Shown piece by piece: positions 52,301 through 58,017 of a stretch of DNA of 64,000 nucleotides. This DNA comes from Liolophura sinensis (Eukaryota; Mollusca; Polyplacophora; Chitonida; Chitonidae): the NCBI RefSeq assembly GCF_032854445.1, contig NC_088301.1, forward strand, positions 53,493,187 through 53,557,186. The letters are read 5' to 3'. The position numbers were made by a program, and so were the translations under genes. Numbering within the stretch: position 1 is the stretch's first letter; each line of letters opens with the position of its first letter. The notes below the pieces were generated by a model. The model did not search any database and was not told where the DNA came from. It was given only the letters and a program-made list of their open reading frames with translations.

Positions 52301-55300
52301 CAGCCTGGGCCACATCCCAAGTCTCAAGGCTGGATATAACATTTTCCATTAAATGACTTAAATATTCTTTATTAGATCTCCAGCTAAGATTTGCCCAAAT
52401 CTGGACAAAAGCCTGTTGTACAGTCTAGAGGTCGTTTTTTTTACAAAACCTCCAGGGCTACTACAGGACCGAGCACGACTCAACACACGTGTACATAGGC
52501 CTGCCAACCTTTTTAACAAGGGCCTACATTCAGTATGGCTGACCACATATTCAGGCCTAATTATTTGGTATCACTGGACTTGGGAATATCTTCAAAATAT
52601 GTACGTGTAAAACTTAACCTTTCTTGGGGAAAGCTTTCATGAGTGGAGCCACTGTAGTTGTTTCTTCGGATTTGTTATCCAGTGTACACTCGCACTAGTA
52701 GCCGTTTTATCGATCTCTGGTTTACACAACGATGTTTAAATGTATCACTTCCTTTAAATCATTTAAACCGAATGGGCAAATCAAAGGTGTAGTTTAGATT
52801 TGTTTTGTGGAGAAAAAAAAAAAATGCAGCAATGCAAATGATTTATGGGGACGGTCTTCAAGACAAACATATATACTAAATTGACATATATACTTTCAAA
52901 TCTGAACAATATCAAAATGTGACTGACCTAATCCTTTCACTAGTTTTCATTGCTCCAGATCGTTTGTGGTCCAGTTCAATCTTCTTTGTACTAATCACTT
53001 TCTTCAGTGAAACAGCATCCTGAAAAAGTTAAATAGACTGAATTTTTATTCCAAAGTCAACACAATTCCAACTCAGGATATATCAAAGTTAAACCTAAAA
53101 ATTTAGTTCAGCAGAATTAATGTTAATGAGTTTATAATTGAATGAGCTGCAACATATGATACTAAAAATTTAAGCATACCTTATATATCTGTGACCCGGG
53201 CTCATTGAAAGACTTGGCATTTTTCACCATCAGCAGAAGATCTCTCTCAAGTTCATCCAAACTACCATACTGACTTCCTTGGATCTTTTCAGCAATCATT
53301 TTGAGATCTATTGGATCCTTAATAACTTTGTAATACTCTGGGTAGTTCTGCACAGAAGCCCACAAAACATAAAAACATAATCAAGTGACACTTTTCATAA
53401 AACAAAAACATAAGTCTAACAAACAAAAATCTATTCTAGATGAATGAATCGAATTACTTAATACTTACTTTGAATTGCTTGACAAATACAACGCAATGCT
53501 TCTTTGTACAAACACTTTAAAAAGTCAGCTCAACAGAACATTAATCTGTCTTAAATATTTAAAAGAAATGCTTGCCACATTCCACAATCATGTCCACAAG
53601 CCAGGACGCATCCACTCACAGTTCGGCCTGGTAAGAGTTGAAACATTGGGCTGAGTTCTCTACCACCTTCTTTTGCTGTCATGACTGCCGAAAACAGCTC
53701 TTCCAAATCACACTCATCATCTTCAGTAAGTGGCTGGGACACACCAGAAGCAGATGCATCATCCTAAAACCAACATCGATATATGGCTAAATAAACTGAA
53801 GGTAACTAATGCTATCCATCTAACAGTGTCAATCACTCTGCAAGTAAATGATTACTTCAGAGGTTCATCATTACAGGTGGACTGGTTTACTTGGTTTACT
53901 TTACGTGCAATGGTTTACTTACAGAAGGAATGGTTTACTTTCAGGTGAAACATTGGGCTGATTACAATTACAGGTTTAATAGTTTACTTTAATACAGGTG
54001 TACTGATTTAATTATGTGTGGTTTACTTATAAGAGCAATGGTTTACTTTTATGTTGTTTACAAACACAAAGAATAATTATCTGACAGTTCTAAAAATGGC
54101 TCCTACTGATCATTTAGAGTAAATAAAGTAATCCTTTAAATTAAAAACTCTCATGAAGGAGTTGGGAGGTACCACCTGTAGAAAATGTAATAGCTTTATA
54201 ATAAGCTATAAGGAACAGGTACATCAGTTGCCATACCTGAGCTTCATCAGCTGATTCGGCCTCCATCTCTTCTGACCGGGTTCGCATCGAGCGTGAAGCC
54301 CCTGACTCCACAGGAGCACCATCACCAAATGCTTCAGCAAGCAAACTATTTTTTGTGCTGTAGTAGAGCTCAGCCAATTCTACTGCATCCTTGTACTCAT
54401 GGCTGTTTTTCTGAATGTCAGAAATAAATTACTAAATATCACATCTCTTTTTTTTTTTGTTCTGATGAAACAGTATGAAGTTAAGAAAGGTATTAAAATG
54501 TACACACGCATGTAAGTATAATTTCACACTTACTTTATAGTATGCCTTGGCATTAGTGATCATGAGCTCTATGTCTCCTGTCAGTTGATCAATTTCCTCA
54601 TATTCATCTGTCTTTAACTTCTGCTGTATTCTCAGAAGGTCAATAGGTGTTGTAACAACATCATAATAATCTGCTGCAGACCTGATATTAAAGACAATTA
54701 TAAATCATCACTGTCATTTAAAAATCTTGATAAGCTCTTTCTGATTTTGCCCCTTACACAAATTGAAAAAATGTGCTTTTTCCCATGGTTAACTACAACA
54801 GTAACTTTGGGTTCAGTATTAATACCATATTTAAAAATCATTGAACATTTTTTTATTAATATTTTCTCCACAAGTTTCTTGAACCTTAAAATTGACATTA
54901 ACTACTAACTTTCACCAAGTCTATCTTTCTCAACCAAATTTTGACTGAAAATTTTTCAGAAAAAGGGCAACTGTATAAATGCCATGTTGGACTACCATGA
55001 ACGTAAAAGAAATTTAATATGTACTTTTGTAAACCATAGTAAAATCATGATTCATCACATAGCATTCACAAAAAACAAAACACACACACTTTATATTGTT
55101 GTCTTACCTTCTTTTGGGTACCCTTATGAACGTCTCACATAGTAGTCTACCATCTTCTGTTTTGTGATTTCTTATAGTATCATACAGTTCCTGAATTATT
55201 TCAATCTATTGAAAAACAAAATGCTTATATTTAGTCTAAGACAAAATTATTGCAACACTTTAAAATTTGGATTTATACTTATTGATTGCCAAAAATAATT

Positions 55301-55851
55301 CATTCTAAGAGGGTGTTGGTATACCTAGGTTCTGCAATAATGTATATGCAATAATAAATGATGTGTGAAATGACAAAAGAAAGAATAAATAACAATTATT
55401 TCATGTAGAAGTGTAAATATGTAAATACAGTCTTATGGTGAGTAAGACTTTCAGCAAATATTCAAAGAAATGTTAATAACATTATTTGACACACAAAATG
55501 TCACATCATAAAACCTGCTCAGTATCCAAAGATCATAATTACAGGTTTTGTTAGAGAAGTGTTAGCAAAAAATTTAGGACAGTCTAGCAGAGCTACCAGT
55601 TAGAAATGTGTACAGTTAATCCAAACATGCACCAGGTAACACAAACAAATGATTTTTTTATCCTTTCAAGTTTGTAGTTCAATGTTTATATTGCTTGGTA
55701 CATGCCAAGTATCAAAGTTCAACACTACCTTACATACCGGATCATACTGTGCTGATTTCTTCCTTTTCTTGACCATGGGAACACTGTTTGATGTATCCGA
55801 GTCTTCCAGACGACCATCAGGCAAAGAATTACGTTTACGTTTGGAAGGCAT
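25331..55851 (-). CDS. PBRM1: Polybromo-1 (BAF180), complete coding gene
   Basis: This is the chromatin-targeting subunit of the PBAF SWI/SNF remodeller and acts in the nucleus. I joined 39 coding exons (listed by domain below) plus a terminal exon that supplies the last two bases of the stop. All junctions have GT-AG ends and matching phases, and the sum is 5,247 nt or 1,748 residues, against about 1,690 in human. Order: basic N-terminus, bromodomains 1-6, BAH1, BAH2, HMG box, a Gly-Tyr-Pro tract, a Pro-rich tract and a C-terminal block ending DTLN plus ten residues, exactly as far as human. The start is the ATG at 55,849-55,851, where MPSKRKR parallels human MGSKRRR. The first in-frame codon further up this exon that could be read as a start is GTG, so it was not used. 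A 200-N gap lies in one intron and might hide a phase-0 exon. GNL3 lies head to head with it. Confidence 0.95.
25838..25945 (-). mobile_element. SINE family A copy in the last PBRM1 neighbourhood
   Basis: TATTTATTTATCTGATTGGA, GTGAATATTTCACTTGTACA, GGTCAGCATTATGGTGGGAG and GAAACCAAGCAGAGCC. It lies within the last PBRM1 intron (25,333-26,347), reversed, next to a family C element. Confidence 0.8.
25987..26312 (-). mobile_element. SINE family C copy, long, in the last PBRM1 intron
   Basis: On + it starts GTGAGTGAGTGCTTGGGGTT, then TAACGTCATACTCAACAATT, TTTCAGTCATATGACGACGA, a middle with GCCATTATACTGATACGGGT and CCCTCCATGCTGAACGCCAA, and ends GGTCCCGAAGCGGA. The pol III A-box half of the head seen at 3850 is cut off. 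The boundary is only about 36 bases from the PBRM1 splice donor at 26,347. Confidence 0.85.
26348..27121 (-). CDS. PBRM1: PBRM1 C-terminal conserved exons
   Basis: Exons 27,019-27,121 and 26,348-26,577 (residues 1638-1748). PRTQRLLHSEAYIR, YIESLNSES, LPTQWL, VVTALWALRDLMMKDTLN match the human C-terminus step by step. The coding part ends with CTG T at 26,348 before a strong GTAAGT donor. The terminal exon begins GA, so T/GA makes the stop. Ten residues follow DTLN, exactly as in human. Confidence 0.9.
27690..27740. repeat. SINE remnant in PBRM1 intron
   Basis: GTAAACTCATTGGTCAAAGG resembles GTGAACTCATTAGTCAATTA at about 39,578. Both carry a degenerate B-box-like run next to it. Short and decayed. 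Confidence 0.35.
28407..28739 (-). CDS. PBRM1: PBRM1 proline-rich exon
   Basis: Residues 1527-1637, rich in Pro, Gly, Met, Thr and Ser (for example GMSTPTMAMVPPLTFPYGG). Phase 1 on both sides, so this exon or the GYP exon could be skipped without frame loss. Position and composition match the human Pro-rich region. Confidence 0.88.
29472..29663 (-). CDS. PBRM1: PBRM1 Gly-Tyr-Pro repeat exon
   Basis: Residues 1463-1526. A low-complexity tract of GYPP, GYQSPGYPG, GYPPPPGYPPHG and QQGYPQYPG units, with almost no charge. Phase 1 on both sides. Human PBRM1 has a Pro/Met/Gly-rich stretch here but not this regular GYP pattern. It resembles phase-separating, prion-like tracts; that role is inference only. 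Confidence 0.88.
29664..30352 (-). other. PBRM1 intron between GYP and HMG exons
   Basis: No repeat or RNA gene recognised. The intron starts at the G/GTATTT or G/GTGGGT donor of the HMG exon. Confidence 0.6.
30353..30824 (-). CDS. PBRM1: PBRM1 HMG-box exons
   Basis: Exons 30,702-30,824 and 30,392-30,587 (residues 1357-1462). SGYIVFAGEIRKT, SSFGDISRIVGTKWR and YEEKAKRLAEEQAAKQQ match the human HMG box, a DNA/nucleosome-binding module. The second exon continues into a Ser/Pro-rich tail (SPGANSRPATP). Two phase-1 donors are possible: G/GTGGGT after 30,392 and G/GTATTT after 30,353. The second adds 13 residues (GYSEGKKKSQQ core). Confidence 0.93.
31126..31281 (-). CDS. PBRM1: PBRM1 acidic linker exon before the HMG box
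   Basis: Residues 1305-1356. EPSPLLAK is shared with human; the rest is Glu/Pro/Thr-rich. The acceptor is CAG/CAG, so Gln1305 may be optional. Phase 0 on both sides. Confidence 0.88.
31518..35940 (-). CDS. PBRM1: PBRM1 BAH domain 2 exons
   Basis: Exons 35,782-35,940, 35,426-35,513, 34,948-35,023, 34,556-34,728, 33,760-33,848 and 31,518-31,589 (residues 1086-1304). The first exon is the BAH1-BAH2 linker (PVRVASVFAEKGK). YVRSSEDRPLIARIDKIW, CGPWFVRPVEVEHAPTR, KREVFLSS, IMGKCSVQHIKEYLS and DVYICESKYLEA mark BAH2. The donor at 33,759 is weak (AAG/GTTTTA), and a second GT nine bases further is out of phase. The last exon's acceptor is a tandem NAGNAG. Confidence 0.92.
31590..33759 (-). other. PBRM1 intron within BAH2, 2.2 kb
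   Basis: No coding exon recognised. A perfect 10-base inverted repeat with a 5-base loop lies at 31,929-31,953. The rest is unremarkable AT-rich sequence. Confidence 0.6.
33885..33925. repeat. AT/AC microsatellite
   Basis: A run of TATATATATATATATA followed by ACACACACATATACAT in a PBRM1 intron. Confidence 0.85.
34255..34450 (-). mobile_element. Old SINE family C copy in PBRM1 intron
   Basis: CATTATACTGACACCATG, ACCAAGCAAGGCAGCTATAA, TGGTATGATCCGACCCGGGT and TTGATCCCAGG keep the order of the family C body at 26,170-26,300. Strongly diverged. Confidence 0.5.
36152..37830 (-). CDS. PBRM1: PBRM1 BAH domain 1 exons
   Basis: Exons 37,748-37,830, 37,171-37,309, 36,588-36,689 and 36,152-36,226 (residues 953-1085). 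Landmarks are FHVGDFVYVEP, ILCIERLYKD, NWFYRPNETYHLATRKFLEK, EVFKSDFF, LGKCYVMFVKDYF and VYVSEFRYN. All are BAH signatures shared with human BAH1. The domain mediates protein contacts in PBAF (known of the family). Confidence 0.95.
38239..40165 (-). CDS. PBRM1: PBRM1 bromodomain 6 exons and charged helix
   Basis: Exons 40,025-40,165, 39,680-39,765, 39,262-39,304, 39,057-39,143 and 38,239-38,466 (residues 758-952). DEEGRCYSDSFAEIP and RYRRVDRFQEDMF match human BD6 closely. An EEEEEEL stretch is inserted in the ZA loop. The anchoring Asn position reads Ser (RARRLSRTDSQ), so BD6 is atypical. KNGEILLTPALSYTEKHLQ and a Lys/Glu-rich helix follow. Confidence 0.93.
39535..39630. repeat. SINE remnant in PBRM1 intron
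   Basis: CAGGATTTGAGCCTGTGAAC is a reversed B-box-like sequence, next to GGGCCTAACAGTCGCAG. Too decayed to assign to a family. Confidence 0.35.
40453..41113 (-). CDS. PBRM1: PBRM1 bromodomain 5 exons
   Basis: Exons 40,984-41,113 and 40,453-40,620 (residues 658-757). LCQKLTELYNTIKDYTD is helix Z, DYPDYYEVIKKPVDMQRVQ is the ZA loop, and DNACKYNEPDSLIYK carries the anchoring Asn. This is the most conserved bromodomain in the protein by eye. Confidence 0.95.
41178..41376 (-). mobile_element. SINE family A copy in PBRM1 intron
   Basis: TTATTTATTTGATTGGTGTT, TTACACCGTACTCAAGAATA, TTTCACTTATGCGACAGCGG, CCAGCATTATGGTGAAAG, GGACCCACGACAATCC and GGACTTGAACTCACAG (reversed B box). It nearly reaches the head. 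The intron is between the BD4 and BD5 exons. Confidence 0.85.
41571..43546 (-). CDS. PBRM1: PBRM1 bromodomain 4 exons
   Basis: Exons 43,364-43,546, 42,795-42,926 and 41,571-41,749 (residues 494-658). A Ser- and Lys-rich linker precedes KKRMIMLYKAVFDYT (helix Z). DYPDYYQVISQPIDMNMID is the ZA loop, and NNARHYNEEDSLVYQ holds the anchoring Asn. The third exon ends in a basic linker (SPKRSASK). Confidence 0.94.
43547..47060 (-). other. PBRM1 intron between BD4 and the 16-codon exon, 3.5 kb
   Basis: No exon recognised. It contains two diverged copies of TCTGTAACTTGTCATGGTGA (44,749 and 44,905), each followed by a CTGTACCAA/TGTGCCAAG-TTTC stretch; this looks like an old dispersed repeat. ORFs of up to 110 codons here show no family resemblance. 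Confidence 0.6.
47061..47108 (-). CDS. PBRM1: PBRM1 16-codon exon in the BD3-BD4 linker
   Basis: A phase-0, 48-nt exon with CTAG acceptor and GTG/GTGAGT donor. It encodes an acidic, Pro-rich peptide (DFPLEELPPIYDCPLV). Human PBRM1 has no obvious counterpart. Its size, symmetric phase and position between two very long introns make it a likely cassette exon. Confidence 0.75.
47740..47939. other. Assembly gap of 200 N
   Basis: Exactly 200 N in the PBRM1 intron between the 16-codon exon and BD3. The round number suggests a gap of unknown true size. Open frames drawn across it are artefacts. A missing phase-0 exon cannot be excluded. Confidence 1.
49166..51172 (-). CDS. PBRM1: PBRM1 bromodomain 3 exons with preceding acidic linker
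   Basis: Exons 50,915-51,172, 50,495-50,564, 49,644-49,742 and 49,166-49,231 (residues 313-477). The first exon starts with GQRLSAVVAALKYASEEE, a BD2-BD3 linker motif shared with human (GGRLSAITMALQYGS), and runs into helix Z (LFTFVKNHK). SDYYEEIKNPMS is the ZA loop and ENAKQYNQDGSRLYK holds the anchoring Asn. The last exon ends the domain in a Lys/Glu-rich helix. Confidence 0.92.
49448..49520 (-). mobile_element. SINE tail fragment in PBRM1 intron
   Basis: TCATTTATTTCATTGTTGTT, TAATGTCACACTCCAGAATT and TTTTTACACAACAACGCCAG align with the reversed SINE tail and core, with many changes. Confidence 0.5.
51173..52927 (-). other. PBRM1 intron between BD2 linker and BD3 exons
   Basis: 1.75 kb. 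Apart from the SINE fragment at 51,655 I recognise nothing. No exon needed: the flanking phases (2 and 2) agree. Confidence 0.6.
51655..51736 (+). mobile_element. SINE family A tail fragment in PBRM1 intron
   Basis: CCCCATAATTCTGGGTGCCA, TAAGTGAAATATTCATGAGT, ACAGTGTAGAACACCAATCA and AACAAATAAATAAAT. Confidence 0.8.
52928..53019 (-). CDS. PBRM1: PBRM1 end of bromodomain 2 and linker
   Basis: Residues 283-313. DAVSLKKVISTKK is the end of helix C, followed by a basic linker. Phase 2 at the donor (AG/GTCAGT). Confidence 0.9.
53180..53763 (-). CDS. PBRM1: PBRM1 bromodomain 2 exons
   Basis: Exons 53,620-53,763 and 53,180-53,347 (residues 179-282). LEELFSAVMTAK opens helix Z, NYPEYYKVIKDPIDLKMIA is the ZA loop, and KNAKSFNEPGSQIYK holds the anchoring Asn. 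The splice falls between GRT and NYPEYY. The domain is completed by the next exon (DAVSLKK). Confidence 0.93.
53860..54060. repeat. Scattered TGGTTTACTT repeats in PBRM1 intron
   Basis: ATGGTTTACTT or close variants (CTGGTTTACTT, TTGGTTTACTT, GTGGTTTACTT, ATAGTTTACTT) occur about eight times in 200 bases, some preceded by ACAGGTG. Spacing is irregular. Confidence 0.7.
54237..55205 (-). CDS. PBRM1: PBRM1 bromodomain 1 exons
   Basis: Exons 55,108-55,205, 54,534-54,681 and 54,237-54,410 (residues 39-178). They carry QELYDTIRNHK (helix Z), GRLLCETFIRVPKR (ZA start), ADYYDVVTTPIDL (ZA loop) and ITNAKAYYK (helix B). The acetyl-lysine-anchoring Asn position has Tyr (AYYK), as in human BD1, so this module is atypical. 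The third exon ends in an acidic Ser-rich linker (MEAESADEAQ). Confidence 0.93.
55738..55851 (-). CDS. PBRM1: PBRM1 exon 1 coding: basic N-terminal tail
   Basis: Residues 1-38, phase 0 end. Two basic clusters, SKRKR and KKRKK, are likely nuclear localisation signals. Acidic and Ser/Thr residues lie between them (EDSDTSNS). The exon begins with untranslated GGTGGAGGAAATC after a CTAG acceptor. The donor is CCG/GTATGT. Confidence 0.9.
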
Positions 55852-56244
55852 GATTTCCTCCACCCTAGAATGATAACGTAATGATTATAATTGCAATTCC
55901 TTAACACCATCTACTTTATACAAAAGTCATTTTAAGATACACAAACTGGTGCTATGGAAAGGCAGTTGGAAGAGGCAGTAGCCTCATGTTGGGAGCACCT
56001 TGCATGAACATGGTTATATCGAACTATGTGCTTCCACTAAGCTAATCCACTAAGTCCTTTCCATATAAAACCTTTGGTTGCACAAGAGGAGTTGTAGTGA
56101 CAGCCCCTACAGTAGGCAACTTAGCAAAGTTTCTCAAGAAAATAATTACTTCAATATAAAAACAACAGTTTACAGAAGCTACAGAAAGTGACAATAGCTT
56201 TCTATACCTTATAACTGAAATCTAAATGCTAGTAAGATGATTAC

Positions 56245-56287
56245 CCTTTATCAGACATCAAACAGCAATTTTTTTCACCATGGAATT
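56245..56287 (-). other. Possible PBRM1 5' UTR exon with a 7-codon uORF
   Basis: A TTTTCAG acceptor and a G/GTAATC donor bound 43 bases that lead into the 5' UTR of coding exon 1. It holds ATG GTG AAA and so on up to TGA (56,281 down to 56,258), a 7-codon upstream ORF. Assignment rests on splice consensus only. Confidence 0.4.
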
Positions 56288-57013
56288 CTGAAAACAAAAG
56301 AATAAATCATTTTTAAAAAAAGAGTGAATCACAAGATACATTTTAGTCCAGTTAGAAGCCTCACTGATTGTATTCATTACACCATAAAAACGTGGTTAGT
56401 AGCATGAATTCAGAATACTATCTGTTCAATGCAAAATAACATTAGTCCCAAACAAAATCAAGTAGTTGTCTATCTTCTCTTGTGATTAATCAGTGGTGCA
56501 GGTTTCTCTACTGTTGAACGTGAAATTATACACACAGTTGGCGAGCCAAAAACAAAACTGCCAACCATGGTTTAAGGGCGAATTCTGAACACCTTAAAAT
56601 CAATATCAGTCCCATTTTTGGAGCAAAACCCCATGAATTATTAAAACAGTCGTAAGGCGAAGGATTAGGACTTGTCCAATTTTCGTTACTTATGTTTGCC
56701 ATGCTGAAGACATGCTCAATTACAAAAAAAAAAAAACGGATCTTCTTCTACTACCCAAAACCATGCACAAATGTCAAAAGTTAAACAATATGAATCACGA
56801 TACAGGTGTAAATACAATTTGATGTTTTAGTTTCCTCAGCACATACTCCATAAATAATCCTTCCGGCGTTGTTGTTGTGCTGGTGAAGAAACAAAGGCCA
56901 CAGGAATGCAACACTGTAGCTACCTACACAGAATGCACACGTTGAGCTAAATAATCAGATACTATCAAATATACAACAAAAGCTTATAAACTTCATTAGA
57001 TAAAATGATGGTA

Positions 57014-57357
57014 CCTACTGCAGTGGATAAACAAAAAGCACGCCGAGTTTGAAAACAAATTTATGTCTGCTCTCCATTCGAGATCACGCGACTTTCTACG
57101 TGATCCTACGGTACCGAGACAAGGCTCGTGTCTAGGTGGGCGCCATCAGGGCATCAGGGCAGTGATTTCCTTCAAAATTTTAGAATAATTGTTGATAGAG
57201 GAGTATCAGATATTTAATAAGTATTTTCAGATTCCGTGAGTCTCTATCAATGGTTTACAAGTAAAGCACTGCCTGCATCTAAATTAATCAAAAACACCCA
57301 AAATAAAAACTGAACTATTTACTCACGTATTAGCTAATGAATATTAAGTTATTCAAT
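57014..57357 (-). promoter_or_regulatory. Probable PBRM1 first exon and promoter side
   Basis: GC-richer than its surroundings. On the - strand a donor-like CTGCAGTAG/GTACC (57,014 region) could close a leader exon running up to about 57,145. CGAGATCACGCG at 57,079-57,090 recurs on the GNL3 side at 57,917-57,928. No TATA seen on this strand. Confidence 0.4.
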
Positions 57358-57642
57358 ATGGGGGCGCCCACGAAAGACGGCATGAAACGTGATTTGGAAG
57401 AAGTGATCGCGTATGACAAGGCAAGCGGTGGCTTTTGTGCAGAGTTAAAGGCAAAGCAGGTCAACGCTCTTCGTACAGCATACAAGCAACAAGATGTCAT
57501 TGCAATCTAATCGACTGAATATGGTAACAGTCTTGTATATCAGCTTATGCCCTAAGTCATCCAGCGTCGAGAACACAGTGAAGAACGCACGATAACTATT
57601 CTTGTATCTCCGCTGAATTCTGTTATGCAAAATAATTTGTGG
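57358..57642 (+). pseudogene. Decayed RecQ-like DNA helicase fragment
   Basis: A single reading frame starting at ATG 57,358 gives 50 codons and stops at TAA 57,508. The frame then continues with helicase-like sense past two stops. ELKAKQVNALRTAYKQQDV matches the motif 0 region of RecQ-type helicases. The next segment, STEYGNSLVYQLMP after the stop, sits where the Walker A (LPTGxGKS) belongs, with Lys changed to Asn. ILVSPLNSVM at about 57,598-57,627 is the motif Ia segment. Stops at 57,508 and 57,553 and the lost P-loop Lys mean no active enzyme. It is only the first part of a helicase domain; I see no motif II (DEAH). It lies in the intergenic space between PBRM1 and GNL3. Likely a fragment of a transposed or retrocopied gene. 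Confidence 0.7.
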
Positions 57643-58017
57643 TAATTGTGTAAATATATCTGAATTGCTATGGTTCAACATGAGCGCGGGCAGAGATGAC
57701 AATAATACCCACGAACGCCTGTAAATATCGCACTGGTTAACAGTTCCGTAAGTTCGCCATCACGTGCTGTTGTTTATATAAGGGGAAAGTAGTCATCTCA
57801 GATCAGGTGACGTAATGCCCGAGCGTCGCTTTCGACGTCACTGTTGTAAAAAGTATGGCGATCTCAACGGAGGCAGTGTAGGTACATCTCTATTTTAGAA
57901 TGTTCTGCTTTCAAAACGAGATCACGCGTGCTGGTACGAGAATCTATCATCAGAAAGCTACCAGCCATTGCTCGTACGTTTACCAGAATATATCCACGTG
58001 CGCCAAATGAAAACATC
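57643..58017 (+). promoter_or_regulatory. GNL3 promoter and 5' UTR
   Basis: TATATAAGG at 57,775-57,783 is TATA-like. CRE-like TGACGTAA lies at 57,808-57,815 and GACGTCA at 57,834-57,840. CACGTG E-boxes lie at 57,761-57,766 and 57,995-58,000, the second only 17 bases before the GNL3 ATG. A 8-codon uORF lies at 57,855-57,881, and a 5-codon one (ATG 58,007) overlaps the start. Vertebrate GNL3 is a MYC target (known), so the E-boxes are plausible, but this is inference. Confidence 0.5.

Noticed and set aside
55852-55863. Extra N-terminal residues of PBRM1 upstream of the ATG
   Set aside because: The codon further up is GTG just after the splice acceptor, not a start codon; the ATG gives a human-like N-terminus.
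57855-57881. Alternative GNL3 start at the upstream ATG
   Set aside because: That frame stops after eight codons; the ATG at 58,018 gives the right phase and an N-terminus of the same length as human.
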